A DNA stretch of 64,000 nt from Flavobacterium lacisediminis (GCF_025909975.1 NZ_JAPCIO010000001.1:248001-312000), one strand, 5' to 3'; numbered from the stretch's first letter, positions 35,102 to 43,940 are shown. The notes: a model not told the origin generated them from the letters alone. Numbers and translations: made by a program.

Positions 35102-36070
35102 ATGGCAAAAATCTTAACCGGAGTTCAAAGTACAGGAACACCACACTTAGGAAATTTATTAGGAGCAATTATTCCTGCTATTCAAATGGCAAACAATCCT
35201 GATAACGAGTCTTTTCTTTTTATTGCCGATTTGCATTCGATTACGCAAATCAAAAATGGAGCAGAATTAAGACAAAACACCTATAGTACGGCTGCAGCTT
35301 GGCTAGCTTGTGGTTTAGATACAAACAAAATTGTTTTTTATCGCCAATCGGATGTGCCTCAAACTACTGAGCTTTCTTGGTATTTGAGTTGTTTTTTTCC
35401 ATTCCAGCGTTTAACCTTAGCACATTCTTTCAAAGATAAAGCAGATAGATTAGAAGATGTAAATGCCGGATTATTTACCTATCCAATGCTAATGGCAGCC
35501 GATATTTTATTGTATGATGCCAATATTGTACCCGTTGGAAAAGACCAAATGCAACACATTGAAATAACAAGAGATGTAGCCTCAAGATTTAATCATCAAA
35601 TGGGCGAAACCTTTGTGTTGCCAGAAGGAAAAACTTCTGAAGATACCATGTTAATTCCAGGTACCGACGGACAAAAAATGAGTAAATCGAGAAACAATTT
35701 CATTAATATTTTTGTGGATGACAAAGCGCTTCGCAAACAAATTATGGGGATTCAAACCGATAGTACTGCATTAGAAGATCCAAAAAACCCAGACACTTGT
35801 AATTGTTTTGCTTTGTACAAATTATTAGCAACAACAGAACAAACAGAAGTAATGAAAGCCAATTATTTGGGCGGAAATTACGGCTACGGTCACGCGAAAC
35901 AAGCTTTATTTGAATTAATCGTTGAGAAATTCAAAACCGAAAGAGAAAAATACAATTACTACATAAACAACTTAGAAGAAGTAGATAAATTATTACTTGA
36001 AGGCGCTGCAAAAGCAAGTGCTGTAGCGAATGGTGTTTTGAAAAGAGTTAGAGAGAAGTTGGGATATTAA
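35102..36070 (+). CDS. trpS: Tryptophanyl-tRNA synthetase
   Basis: The 322-residue class I synthetase has the HIGH-type motif PHLGN (14-18) and KMSKS (192-196). The start is the ATG at 35102, giving the normal MAKILTGVQSTG opening. The frame extends about 39 codons upstream with a hydrophobic stretch, but that segment does not belong to the family and covers the promoter region. A convergent terminator follows. Confidence 0.96.
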   Translation: MAKILTGVQSTGTPHLGNLLGAIIPAIQMANNPDNESFLFIADLHSITQIKNGAELRQNTYSTAAAWLACGLDTNKIVFYRQSDVPQTTELSWYLSCFFPFQRLTLAHSFKDKADRLEDVNAGLFTYPMLMAADILLYDANIVPVGKDQMQHIEITRDVASRFNHQMGETFVLPEGKTSEDTMLIPGTDGQKMSKSRNNFINIFVDDKALRKQIMGIQTDSTALEDPKNPDTCNCFALYKLLATTEQTEVMKANYLGGNYGYGHAKQALFELIVEKFKTEREKYNYYINNLEEVDKLLLEGAAKASAVANGVLKRVREKLGY

Positions 36071-36092
36071 TAAAATTCAAATTTCAATATAT

Positions 36093-36133
36093 AAAAACCT
36101 CAAAGTTTAGAAGTCTAAATTTTGAGGTTTTTT
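36093..36133. terminator. Bidirectional terminator between trpS and a lipoprotein gene
   Basis: A long stem beginning AAAAACCTCAAA and closing TTTTGAGGTTTT is flanked by A and T runs. The tail touches the stop codon of the minus-strand gene. Confidence 0.87.
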
Positions 36134-36773
36134 ATTCTTTAATGATTTTTTCAATTTTCCATTTATTCTCCTTTTGTGAGAAATTACAAAATACGTTATA
36201 GTGATAATACATTTTATTACATTGGAAATAAGCTTTTCCATTTTTGTGTATTAAAACTCTACTCAACCCAGAAAGTGGAAGATGTTCATTATCTCTTACA
36301 CCACCTTCAAAAGTGTATTTGTAAGAAACTAAAGTAACATCAAGTTTTGATTTTTCAAATTCATTTTTACTTAATTTACGCTCAGGTAATGAATCATATT
36401 CATATTTAAAATCTTCATTAAATGGCTTATTTACTGAAAGTAAAGTGTCAATAACTGCGTACTTATATTTTTTAAATTCATCAATTTTTTTGATTGCAAT
36501 TTCAATGTTTTGTTTGAGTTTTGATTTAAAAGTAATCCAATCCTCATCACGTTTCTTATTCAATTGTTGAATCTCTTCTTTAGAAAATTTCAAACTATCT
36601 GTTTCTAAAGGTGGAGGTAGAAACATATTTTGATTTTGATTTAATTCATACTTTGCAATTTCCGGCAACACATCGCACAAAACCTCCGCTTCTAATTCTT
36701 CATAGGTTTTTTCTTTCTCGGTGCAAGAGAATAAAAACAAAACTATCGTTAAGATACTGAGTGTTTTTTTCAT
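36132..36773 (-). CDS. Lipoprotein of unknown function
   Basis: This 213-residue protein has a lipoprotein signal with Cys17 (LFLFSC). The mature part starts Glu/Lys-rich, includes a helical stretch (FSKEEIQQLNKKRDEDWITF), and ends in a strand-rich region (FQCNKMYYHYNVFCNFSQKE). I do not recognise the family and the neighbours (trpS, dprA) give no hint. Confidence 0.65.
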   Translation of the reverse strand: MKKTLSILTIVLFLFSCTEKEKTYEELEAEVLCDVLPEIAKYELNQNQNMFLPPPLETDSLKFSKEEIQQLNKKRDEDWITFKSKLKQNIEIAIKKIDEFKKYKYAVIDTLLSVNKPFNEDFKYEYDSLPERKLSKNEFEKSKLDVTLVSYKYTFEGGVRDNEHLPLSGLSRVLIHKNGKAYFQCNKMYYHYNVFCNFSQKENKWKIEKIIKE

Positions 36774-36817
36774 GTTCTAAATTTAGTAATTTCAATCAAA
36801 AAATAAGCCAAAAAAAA

Positions 36818-37921
36818 TCAAACCACTTCAAACATTTTTCCAGGCAAAGGTCTAATCACTCCTTTTAATTCCATGTTCAACAAAATGGAAGAAATTCTGT
36901 AAATAGGAAAATCACATTCTAAAGCGATGATGTCCATCATTTCTTTTCCAGTTTTTTGAAGGTAATCATAAATGATTTGTTCTTCATCGGTTAAGGTAAC
37001 GAACAATTGTTTTTGTACTACTTTTTGAGATTCGCGTTGCAATTCCCAATTCAAAATATAAACCAAATCTGCTGCCGAAGTAAGTAAATTAGCGCGTTGT
37101 GTTTTAATCAAATTATTGCAACCTTGACTATATTTATCAGTTGTTCTTCCTGGAACTGCGAAAACGTCTCGATTGTAATCGTTGGCTAAATTAGCGGTGA
37201 CTAACGAACCACCTCTTTCAGCACTTTCAATTACAATGGTTGCTTCGCTAATGCCAGCAACAATGCGATTTCGTTTGATGAAATTTTCTTTATCGGGATT
37301 ACTGATGCTCCAAAATTCGGTTAAAAATCCACCGTTTTGTTCCATTTTAGCCATGTGTTTTTTGTGCGCTTTCGGATAAATTTGATTCAATCCGTGAGCC
37401 AAAACGCCGATAGTTTGCAAACCACAATCCATTGCTATTTGATGTGCATAAATATCTACGCCGTAAGCAAAACCACTAACAATTATTGGATTTAATGGTG
37501 AAATTTCTTCAATCAATTTCTTAGTAAATTCCATGCCATACGTCGTAATTTGACGTGTTCCGACAATACTGATAATTCTTCTATTCTGTAAATCGATATT
37601 TCCCGCTTGAAATAAAAGTACAGGGCTGTCGTAGCAATGTTTTAATCGTTCGGGATAATTTTCATCTTGAAAATAAGTGGTGGAAATATTTTCTTGCGCA
37701 ATGAATTGGAGTTCACCTTCCGCTTTTGCAAATACCGATTTGTCTTGCAAATTTTTAATTACAACCGAACCAATGCCGTCAATTTTTTGAAGTTGGGATT
37801 TTTTTGAAGCGAAGACTTCTGTAGCATTTCCGCAATGTTGGATGAGTTTTTTGGCGATTACATCTCCTACTCCTTCCACTTGCATGAGCGCAAGCGTGTG
37901 GTACAATTCTGACTGTGTCAT
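36818..37921 (-). CDS. dprA: DNA processing protein DprA
   Basis: The 367-residue protein loads RecA on incoming single-stranded DNA during natural transformation. It has an N-terminal helix-hairpin-helix-like segment (VEGVGDVIAKKLIQHCG), a Rossmann core with ISIVGTRQITTYGMEFTKK and VSGFAYGVDIYAHQIAMDCG, and a C-terminal winged-helix DML1-like domain (about 305-367). DprA is also found in species not known to be competent. Confidence 0.93.
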   Translation of the reverse strand: MTQSELYHTLALMQVEGVGDVIAKKLIQHCGNATEVFASKKSQLQKIDGIGSVVIKNLQDKSVFAKAEGELQFIAQENISTTYFQDENYPERLKHCYDSPVLLFQAGNIDLQNRRIISIVGTRQITTYGMEFTKKLIEEISPLNPIIVSGFAYGVDIYAHQIAMDCGLQTIGVLAHGLNQIYPKAHKKHMAKMEQNGGFLTEFWSISNPDKENFIKRNRIVAGISEATIVIESAERGGSLVTANLANDYNRDVFAVPGRTTDKYSQGCNNLIKTQRANLLTSAADLVYILNWELQRESQKVVQKQLFVTLTDEEQIIYDYLQKTGKEMMDIIALECDFPIYRISSILLNMELKGVIRPLPGKMFEVV

Positions 37922-37958
37922 GGCGTGTATAAAATTTATTTGGCGTATAATTGAAGAA

Positions 37959-37988
37959 CAAAAATAGTTCTTTTTAGCAATAATCCAA
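37959..37988 (-). promoter_or_regulatory. dprA promoter
   Basis: On the minus strand TTG and TATTTTTG are 19 bases apart, a full match to the -33/-7 pattern, about 38 bases before the start codon. Confidence 0.65.
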
Positions 37989-38008
37989 AAAAGAAAATAG
38001 AAACCTAA

Positions 38009-38152
38009 TTAGCCCTGATTACTTCACGCAGCGTATATTTTTATTTGGTGTTCAGTGAATGCTTCGCATTTGTAGTGAAAATCCTTTTTTATTTGTTGCC
38101 TGAGGTTCTCGAAGGCACCAAATAAAAGATTGCAACGTAAAGCAGGAACATG
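38009..38152. repeat. Folded intergenic element resembling a Flavobacterium interspersed repeat
   Basis: The 347-base gap 37922-38268 holds this element. It opens with AGCCCTGATT, contains AGTGAAAATCC and ends GATTGCAACGTAAAGCAGGA, which from memory match the ends of a widespread Flavobacterium intergenic element. TTTTATTTGTTGCCT (38087-38101) pairs with 38113-38127 with one mismatch. A second left arm, TTTTATTTGGTG (38039-38050), pairs perfectly with 38116-38127, so two folds compete. A small AATGC/GCATT hairpin lies at 38058-38070. It sits between divergent genes, not after a stop codon. Confidence 0.55.
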
Positions 38153-38234
38153 GAAACCAAGAAAACCCAAGCCATTCGCTTCCAATTATTTACAGTAAAA
38201 ATCGCAATTGTTAATAATTTTTGTTGATAAAATT

Positions 38235-38263
38235 TTGATATTGCTATTGATTATCTAACTTTG
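38235..38263 (+). promoter_or_regulatory. Promoter of the SPOR protein gene, predicting a leaderless mRNA
   Basis: TTG (38235) and TAACTTTG (38256-38263) are 18 bases apart. The ATG begins at 38269, only five bases after the -7 box, about where transcription should start. Confidence 0.65.
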
Positions 38264-38268
38264 TTGTT

Positions 38269-39210
38269 ATGCTTATAGAAAAACACATATCTGACTTATT
38301 ATATCGTTATCAGTGCGTTACTGTTCCTGGTTTTGGTGCTTTTTTAACCGAAACTGTGTCCGCTCACGTTACTGGAAGCGCAAGTTCGTTTTTTCCACCT
38401 AAAAAAGTGGTTTCGTTTAATGCGAATGTAAAAAATAATGATGGGTTATTGGCAAATCATGTGGCATTACAAGAAAAAATGTCCTACGAATTAGCCGTTA
38501 TCAAAATTGGTGATGTGGTGAACGAATGGACGTATTTGTTGCAAAACCGCAATCGCGTAGTGTTGAAAAACATTGGCGAAATTTCGGTTAACAATGAAAT
38601 GAATTGGGTTTTTGAACCAGCAAACACCGTAAATTATTTAACGGATTCGTTTGGTTTGAGCAGCTTTGTTTCTCCAGAAATTACAAGAGAAGTTTTAAAA
38701 CAAGAAGTAGAAGCTTTAGAAGAAAAAGCACCAATTATTTTTACTCCTGAAAGAAAGAAAGATTACTCGTATTTAAAATATGCAGCTGTTTTTGTAACGA
38801 TGTTGGGTGCTGGTGGTTTTGGTTACATGACTTACAACAATCAACAAATTGAAACCCAAACTTTAGCAGTTCAGAAAAACGTTCAAGAGAAAGTACAACA
38901 ACAAATTCAACAAGCGACTTTTCTAATTAATGCACCAGTTGAAGCAGTTGAATTAAGTGTTGCTGCACCAGTTGAAGAAAAAAGGCCTTATCATTTAGTA
39001 GCTGGCGCATACAGAAGCGTAGAAAACGCGGACGTAGCAATTGCTGAATTAAACGCAGCAGGTTTTGAAAACGCAAAGATGCTTCCAATGAACAAACTTA
39101 AATTATATTATGTAGTTTATGCAAGTTTTAAAACATTAGAAGAAGCGCAAACCGATAGAAAAAACATACAAAAAACACATAATGCAGAAGCGTGGTTAAT
39201 GATAGAATAA
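38269..39210 (+). CDS. HU-CCDC81 and SPOR domain protein
   Basis: This 313-residue protein has two N-terminal CCDC81-like prokaryotic HU-type domains (about 1-60 and 62-135, starting MLIEKHISDLLYRYQCVTVP), one membrane helix (169-188) and a C-terminal SPOR domain (about 238-313, HLVAGAYRSVENADVAIAEL). SPOR domains bind denuded peptidoglycan at division sites, so it may connect cytosolic DNA or protein to the septal wall. The start fits the family N-terminus exactly, so the short distance to the -7 box is real. Confidence 0.88.
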   Translation: MLIEKHISDLLYRYQCVTVPGFGAFLTETVSAHVTGSASSFFPPKKVVSFNANVKNNDGLLANHVALQEKMSYELAVIKIGDVVNEWTYLLQNRNRVVLKNIGEISVNNEMNWVFEPANTVNYLTDSFGLSSFVSPEITREVLKQEVEALEEKAPIIFTPERKKDYSYLKYAAVFVTMLGAGGFGYMTYNNQQIETQTLAVQKNVQEKVQQQIQQATFLINAPVEAVELSVAAPVEEKRPYHLVAGAYRSVENADVAIAELNAAGFENAKMLPMNKLKLYYVVYASFKTLEEAQTDRKNIQKTHNAEAWLMIE

Positions 39211-39238
39211 TTTTTTAACACTTTGCATAATAATTATT

Positions 39239-39263
39239 AAAATCCCTGTTTTGGGATTTTTTT
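39239..39263 (+). terminator. Terminator after the SPOR protein gene
   Basis: AAAATCCC and GGGATTTT form the stem, followed by a T-run. Confidence 0.85.
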
Positions 39264-39289
39264 ATGCATTTTATTTTCAAATTCCTCAT

Positions 39290-39297
39290 TATCTTTG
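39290..39297 (+). promoter_or_regulatory. -7 element TATCTTTG for the thioesterase gene
   Basis: This is a perfect TAnnTTTG match 11 bases before the ATG at 39309, so the mRNA leader should be only a few bases. It rules out the in-frame ATG at 39264 as the start. Confidence 0.6.
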
Positions 39298-39308
39298 CAA
39301 AAAAAACA

Positions 39309-39821
39309 ATGCAACCAAAATTTCCTTCAGAATCGGTAACTACTTTAACCGACTTAGTTTTACCAGGTGAAACGAATCCATTGAACAACTTATTTGGTGG
39401 TGAATTGCTAGCTCGTATGGACAGAGCTGCAAGTATTACCGCAAGAAGACATTCGCGTAGAATTTGTGTAACGGCATCTGTGAACCACGTGGCTTTTAAT
39501 AGAGCTATTCCTTTAGGAAGTGTAGTAACCGTTGAATCTAAAGTATCGAGAACTTTCAATACTTCTATGGAAATTTATATTGATGTTTGGATTGAAGATA
39601 GAGAATCAGGAATTAAAAATAAAGCGAACGAAGCTATCTATACTTTCGTCGCGGTTGATGAAACAGGAAGACCAATTCCAGTTCCACCAATTGAACCAGA
39701 AACCGAATTAGAAAAACAACGTTACGAAGCCGCTTTAAGAAGAAAACAACTAAGCTTAGTCTTAGCTGGAAAAATGAAACCAAGCGAGGCAACGGAATTA
39801 AAAGCGTTGTTTATGGAATAA
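39309..39821 (+). CDS. Hotdog-fold acyl-CoA thioesterase
   Basis: The 170-residue protein hydrolyses acyl-CoA. The hotdog-domain signature is TNPLNNLFGGELLARMDRAA near residue 20, followed by VTASVNHVAFNRAIPLGSVV, as in YciA/BFIT-type enzymes. Start choice: ATG 39309 (MQPKFPSESVT) rather than ATG 39264, because the earlier one overlaps the terminator and precedes the -7 box. Chain-length preference cannot be read. Confidence 0.9.
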   Translation: MQPKFPSESVTTLTDLVLPGETNPLNNLFGGELLARMDRAASITARRHSRRICVTASVNHVAFNRAIPLGSVVTVESKVSRTFNTSMEIYIDVWIEDRESGIKNKANEAIYTFVAVDETGRPIPVPPIEPETELEKQRYEAALRRKQLSLVLAGKMKPSEATELKALFME

Positions 39822-39825
39822 ATTG

Positions 39826-39849
39826 AGAACCTTCGGGTTCTTTTTTTTA
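39826..39849 (+). terminator. Terminator after the thioesterase gene
   Basis: AGAACC, a TTCG loop and GGTTCT are followed by a T-run. Confidence 0.85.
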
Positions 39850-39870
39850 TTTTTGTAAAAAATAAATCAC

Positions 39871-40926
39871 ATGTCATCATTTTATAAATTAAGCATTAAA
39901 GAAATCATCAAAGAAACTGCCGATGCCGTTTCGATTCTTTTTAATGTTCCAGACGAATTAAAATCGTATTATCAATTTGTTGCTGGACAATACGTAAACT
40001 TAAAAGTTACGCTTGACGGACAAGAAATTAGAAGAGCGTATTCTATTTGTTCTTCTCCAAAAAGTGGCGAATTAAGAATTGCCGTAAAAGCAATAAAAAC
40101 TGGATTCTTTTCTAAGTTTGCCAACGAAAAATTAGCCGTTGGAAACGTAATTGAAGTAGGAACTCCAGAAGGAAAATTTACTTTCGAACCAAAAGCAGAA
40201 CGTCAAAAAAATTACGCAGCTTTTGTAGCAGGAAGCGGAATAACACCTGTATTTTCAATCTTAAAATCGGTTTTAGAAGAGGAACCAAACAGTACTTTTG
40301 TACTGGTTTATGGAAATAAATCCGAAAAAGACACCATTTTCCACAACCAATTACACGATTTGCAATTGCAATATGTAGGTCGTTTGTTTGTACAATATGT
40401 GTACAGTCAATCTACTGCTGACAATGCTTTGTTTGGTAGAATTGATAAATCAACAGTAAATTTCATCTTGAAAAACAAACATGCCGAAATGGAATTCTCA
40501 AAATTCTATTTATGCGGACCAGAAGAGATGATCAATTTGGTTTCAGACACATTGAAAGAAAATAATATTTCGGATTCAGATATAAAATTTGAATTGTTTT
40601 CAACAACTTCATTTGGAGAAACACCTGCGATAGAAGGGTCAGAAGGTCATACCAAAATTTCTATTTTAGTTGACGATGAAGAAACGACTTTCGAAATGAG
40701 TCAAAAACAAACCTTATTAGAAGCGGCTTTGAAACAAGGTTTAGATGTTCCATATTCTTGTCAAGGTGGAATTTGCAGCAGTTGTATTTGTAGAATTACA
40801 GAAGGTGAAGCGGTCTTAAAAAAGAACCAAATTTTAACCGATGCTGAAATCGCAGAAGGATTAACATTGGCTTGTCAAGCTCATCCGACAACCGCCACTA
40901 TTAAAATTGATTTTGATGATGTTTAA
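39871..40926 (+). CDS. Flavin reductase with C-terminal 2Fe-2S ferredoxin domain
   Basis: The 351-residue protein has an FAD-binding domain (about 1-105, RRAYSICSSP), an NAD(P)-binding domain (about 110-235, FVAGSGITPVFSILKSVL) and a plant-type [2Fe-2S] domain (about 262-351) with CQGGICSSCICRITEGE and a distal cysteine in LACQAHP. This is the PaaE/PaaK or Hmp-reductase layout. No oxygenase subunits are nearby, so the electron acceptor is unknown. Confidence 0.9.
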   Translation: MSSFYKLSIKEIIKETADAVSILFNVPDELKSYYQFVAGQYVNLKVTLDGQEIRRAYSICSSPKSGELRIAVKAIKTGFFSKFANEKLAVGNVIEVGTPEGKFTFEPKAERQKNYAAFVAGSGITPVFSILKSVLEEEPNSTFVLVYGNKSEKDTIFHNQLHDLQLQYVGRLFVQYVYSQSTADNALFGRIDKSTVNFILKNKHAEMEFSKFYLCGPEEMINLVSDTLKENNISDSDIKFELFSTTSFGETPAIEGSEGHTKISILVDDEETTFEMSQKQTLLEAALKQGLDVPYSCQGGICSSCICRITEGEAVLKKNQILTDAEIAEGLTLACQAHPTTATIKIDFDDV

Positions 40927-40928
40927 TT

Positions 40929-40969
40929 AAAAATAAGAAAGGAGCTAATTAAGCTCCTTTCTTATTTTT
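40929..40969. terminator. Bidirectional terminator overlapping the 3' end of the AraC gene
   Basis: AATAAGAAAGGAGCT and AGCTCCTTTCTTATT surround the loop AATTA. The loop holds the minus-strand stop codon and the right arm encodes the last six codons of the regulator. Confidence 0.85.
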
Positions 40970-41989
40970 AAACTCTGAAGGTGTTAAACCTGTAGCTTTT
41001 TTAAAAACACTATTAAAATTTGATTTAGAATTAAACCCTGAAATATTTCCAATACTTTCTATCGTATAGTTTTCATATTCTACATTTAACAATAGTCTTT
41101 GGGCAAATTCCACTCTGAACTTATTTACTATTGATGAAAAAGATTCATTTTGAATTTTATTAATCGCATTGGAAAGATATTTTTCATTTGTTCCAATCAT
41201 TTTTGCTGCTTTTCTAATAGTGAGTGAATTATCTAAAAACAACTTTTCTTCTTGTAATTTTTCTAAAAAAAGAGCATTTATTTTCTCATATAGATTTACT
41301 TCTTCTATTGCATTAAATCTGTTTTTTTGAAGAACAAACATGCTAATGGGGAAGTAAACATAAAAGTAGGTTTTTATTAAAAATTTAATAGTGTAAGAAT
41401 CAAAAAGATAATTTAAAAACCATAAAAAAATAAATAAATTATAAAATAAAGTAAATAGAAATAAATTAGATTGAAAAGCGTTTTTCAAACCTTTTAATTC
41501 GTTTAATTGAAACAATAATTTATAACTCAAATAACTGTAATAAACCGTTACAATTGGAAACAAAAACAGAATTACGATATAGTTTACATAAGTCATTACA
41601 TTTTCCACTACTTCATAGGTAAATGAAGAATCTTTTTTAGGATTTAAACTAAAAAATACAATAGAAAAAATGTTTATTATAAAAACGGCAACAGGAAGAT
41701 AAAAATGAGTAAATGGTAATCGACTTTTCTTTTTAATTTGAAGTATTACACCAAATAATAAAGGTGGTAATAATATAAGCCATACAAAAAACAATAAAGC
41801 AAAAGTACTAATTAATGATTCATTTAAGCTTAACGATGGCGTAGTCGAAATATAAAAACTTATAAAAACCAAAAACCAAATTAGATAAAATGCAAACACC
41901 ATAGATTGTACTTTTTTAACTAAAAAAAAGTAAAATGTTATCAAAAATGATAAAAATGATGTAATTGATAAGCCTACTACAAAATTCAT
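40949..41989 (-). CDS. Membrane-bound AraC-family transcription regulator
   Basis: The 346-residue protein has about seven membrane helices (1-220) and a C-terminal AraC-type double helix-turn-helix (about 245-343, LTIRKAAKMIGTNEKYLSNA and IESIGNISGFNSKSNFNSVF then TGLTPSEFK). Such regulators may sense a membrane or extracellular cue. It is divergent from the gene for a secreted protein at 42121, with facing -7 boxes. Confidence 0.9.
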   Translation of the reverse strand: MNFVVGLSITSFLSFLITFYFFLVKKVQSMVFAFYLIWFLVFISFYISTTPSLSLNESLISTFALLFFVWLILLPPLLFGVILQIKKKSRLPFTHFYLPVAVFIINIFSIVFFSLNPKKDSSFTYEVVENVMTYVNYIVILFLFPIVTVYYSYLSYKLLFQLNELKGLKNAFQSNLFLFTLFYNLFIFLWFLNYLFDSYTIKFLIKTYFYVYFPISMFVLQKNRFNAIEEVNLYEKINALFLEKLQEEKLFLDNSLTIRKAAKMIGTNEKYLSNAINKIQNESFSSIVNKFRVEFAQRLLLNVEYENYTIESIGNISGFNSKSNFNSVFKKATGLTPSEFKNKKGA

Positions 41990-42009
41990 AATCTATAGAA
42001 AATATCTTC

Positions 42010-42017
42010 CAAATATA
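42010..42017 (-). promoter_or_regulatory. -7 element TATATTTG for the membrane AraC gene
   Basis: On the minus strand this is a perfect TAnnTTTG match 20 bases before the start codon. Confidence 0.55.
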
Positions 42018-42081
42018 CTGAAATTTGTGCGTTTTCCGTAATCTTGGACATCCTTTTTTAGTTCGTATATTATTATGAAAA

Positions 42082-42089
42082 TACATTTG
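42082..42089 (+). promoter_or_regulatory. -7 element TACATTTG for the S74-type protein gene
   Basis: This is a perfect TAnnTTTG match 31 bases before the start codon. The -33 region is not obvious. Confidence 0.55.
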
Positions 42090-42120
42090 CGGCATATTAA
42101 GGTAACCTAAATCTAATATT

Positions 42121-43884
42121 ATGAAAAAGATTTTATTATTTGCTTGCTTATTATTTACTACTCTACTAAGTTATTCTCAAGTTGGTATCAATACAACTAA
42201 TCCAACAGCCACTTTACATGTTTTTGGAAATACAACTTTACCTATTGGAGGAACTACATCTCTTTTAAACCAAAACTTTACAACAAACGATTTTACGTTT
42301 GTTAATAGTGCGACAGCATCGCACAATAATTGGAGGTTTGGTAGTGCCGCTGGAAATCCTGCAAATGCCATTTACATTTCAAACGATAGTGGAACAACAA
42401 ATGCTTATGGAACTCAATCCAATGTTACTTTTGCTTACAGAGATGTCGCAATACCTACAGGAACAACAACTTCAACCTTTTCATTTGATTGGAGATGTAA
42501 CGGTGAAAGATTGTCGGGAACTGATTATGATTACTTCAGAGTTTGGTTAGTACCAAATTCTTTTACACCAGTATCTGGAACACAAATTACTGCTGGAGCT
42601 GGAAGAATTCAAGTTGGTGCTAATTTTAATCAACAAAACACTTGGACAACCTATTCAAATGCAGCATTAAACATTAGCGCTTTTGCAGGAAGTACAATGC
42701 GCATTATATTTGAATGGCGCAATGATAGCTCTACTCACAATCAATTTCCTGCAGCTATAGATAACATTTTATTATCAATACCTACTGCTCCAATTCCTGG
42801 TTCATATGCTTTTAGATTAGAAGATGGAACACAAGCTGCAGGTAAAGTGTTAACATCTGATGCAAACGGAAATGGTTATTGGGCTACACCTACTGGAGGT
42901 GGAAGTGGAACAGATAGTCAAACATTAAGTTTAGTTGGAAACTTACTTTCTATCTCAAACGGGAACTCTGTAACTTTACCTTCTGGTAGCGGATCAAATA
43001 CTTACACTAATGGTTTAACATTAACAGGTTCAACTGTAAAACTTGGTGGTACACTTACTCAGAACACAACGTTAAACCTAGATACTAATAATTTAATATT
43101 TAGCAGTAGCACATCGGCGGCATTTCCTGGTGAGATGATAATACAAGGATCTGATCGTGTAATGATGGATACGAGTTTTGATGGTAATTATATCAATTTT
43201 GGAAGTGGTGCTTTTATTGATGGTGATGATGGTACAACATTTAGTGACACGGGAAATTCTAGTTATACAAAAGATTTTGTTGCAGGTTTTCATAATGGAA
43301 GTTCAGGAGGTACAGCTATAGCTATTGGATCAATTGAATATATAGTAGATGGAACAAATGAAATATTTTTTGAAGGATCTGGTTTTAGTCCTATGACTAA
43401 TTTTGGAGCTGACTTAGGAAAAGGTAGCCCTTTTCAATCAGGACCTATACGAAATTGGGACGATGTTTATGCTAGAAATTTTGTTGCATCTAGTGGAACA
43501 ACCTACAACAGAGTTGCTCAAAGAGGAAATAGTTTTACCAAAGGATTGAAAGAAATAATGCAATTAGAACCTATATTATATAAAGAAGAAGCTGTAAATA
43601 TAGGAAGTAGAATGTCAACAGAGGCTGAAAGAGATGAACATATTGGATTTAATGTTTCAAATGTTTTACAAGTAATTCCTGAAGCAGTAAAAACATCTGA
43701 TTGGTTTGTTTTAAAAGAAGGGCAGGACCCCGTAAAAATGAATATTGAAAACCCTACAGGAATAATGTTTAATCAAATAATCCCTGTTGTAGTAAAAGCA
43801 ATACAAGAACAACAAGGTGAAATTGAAGAGTTAAAAAAAGAAATTGAAGAATTAAAATTATTAATCAAAGAATTGAAAAAATAA
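42121..43884 (+). CDS. Secreted fibre-like protein with C-terminal S74-type intramolecular chaperone domain
   Basis: This 587-residue protein has a signal peptide (1-19, LLSYSQ) and the N-terminal VGINTTNPTATLHVFG stretch common in Bacteroidota fibre-like surface proteins. The middle is Gly/Ser/Thr-rich and beta-rich. The last 130 or so residues resemble a peptidase S74 chaperone of endosialidase (LKEIMQLEPILYKEE, HIGFNVSNVLQVIPEAV) and end in a coiled coil (EIEELKKEIEELKLLIKELK). In phage fibres such domains trimerise the protein and self-cleave. No T9SS sorting domain is visible. Confidence 0.8.
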   Translation: MKKILLFACLLFTTLLSYSQVGINTTNPTATLHVFGNTTLPIGGTTSLLNQNFTTNDFTFVNSATASHNNWRFGSAAGNPANAIYISNDSGTTNAYGTQSNVTFAYRDVAIPTGTTTSTFSFDWRCNGERLSGTDYDYFRVWLVPNSFTPVSGTQITAGAGRIQVGANFNQQNTWTTYSNAALNISAFAGSTMRIIFEWRNDSSTHNQFPAAIDNILLSIPTAPIPGSYAFRLEDGTQAAGKVLTSDANGNGYWATPTGGGSGTDSQTLSLVGNLLSISNGNSVTLPSGSGSNTYTNGLTLTGSTVKLGGTLTQNTTLNLDTNNLIFSSSTSAAFPGEMIIQGSDRVMMDTSFDGNYINFGSGAFIDGDDGTTFSDTGNSSYTKDFVAGFHNGSSGGTAIAIGSIEYIVDGTNEIFFEGSGFSPMTNFGADLGKGSPFQSGPIRNWDDVYARNFVASSGTTYNRVAQRGNSFTKGLKEIMQLEPILYKEEAVNIGSRMSTEAERDEHIGFNVSNVLQVIPEAVKTSDWFVLKEGQDPVKMNIENPTGIMFNQIIPVVVKAIQEQQGEIEELKKEIEELKLLIKELKK

Positions 43885-43906
43885 TTTATAGTTTGATTTT
43901 TAGTAA

Positions 43907-43940
43907 AGTCGTAACAATTTAAAATGTTACGGCTTTTTTT
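43907..43940. terminator. Terminator between the S74-type gene and the GT9 gene
   Basis: GTCGTAACA and TGTTACGGC pair around an AT loop, followed by a T-run. It serves convergent genes and overlaps the GT9 stop. Confidence 0.8.
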
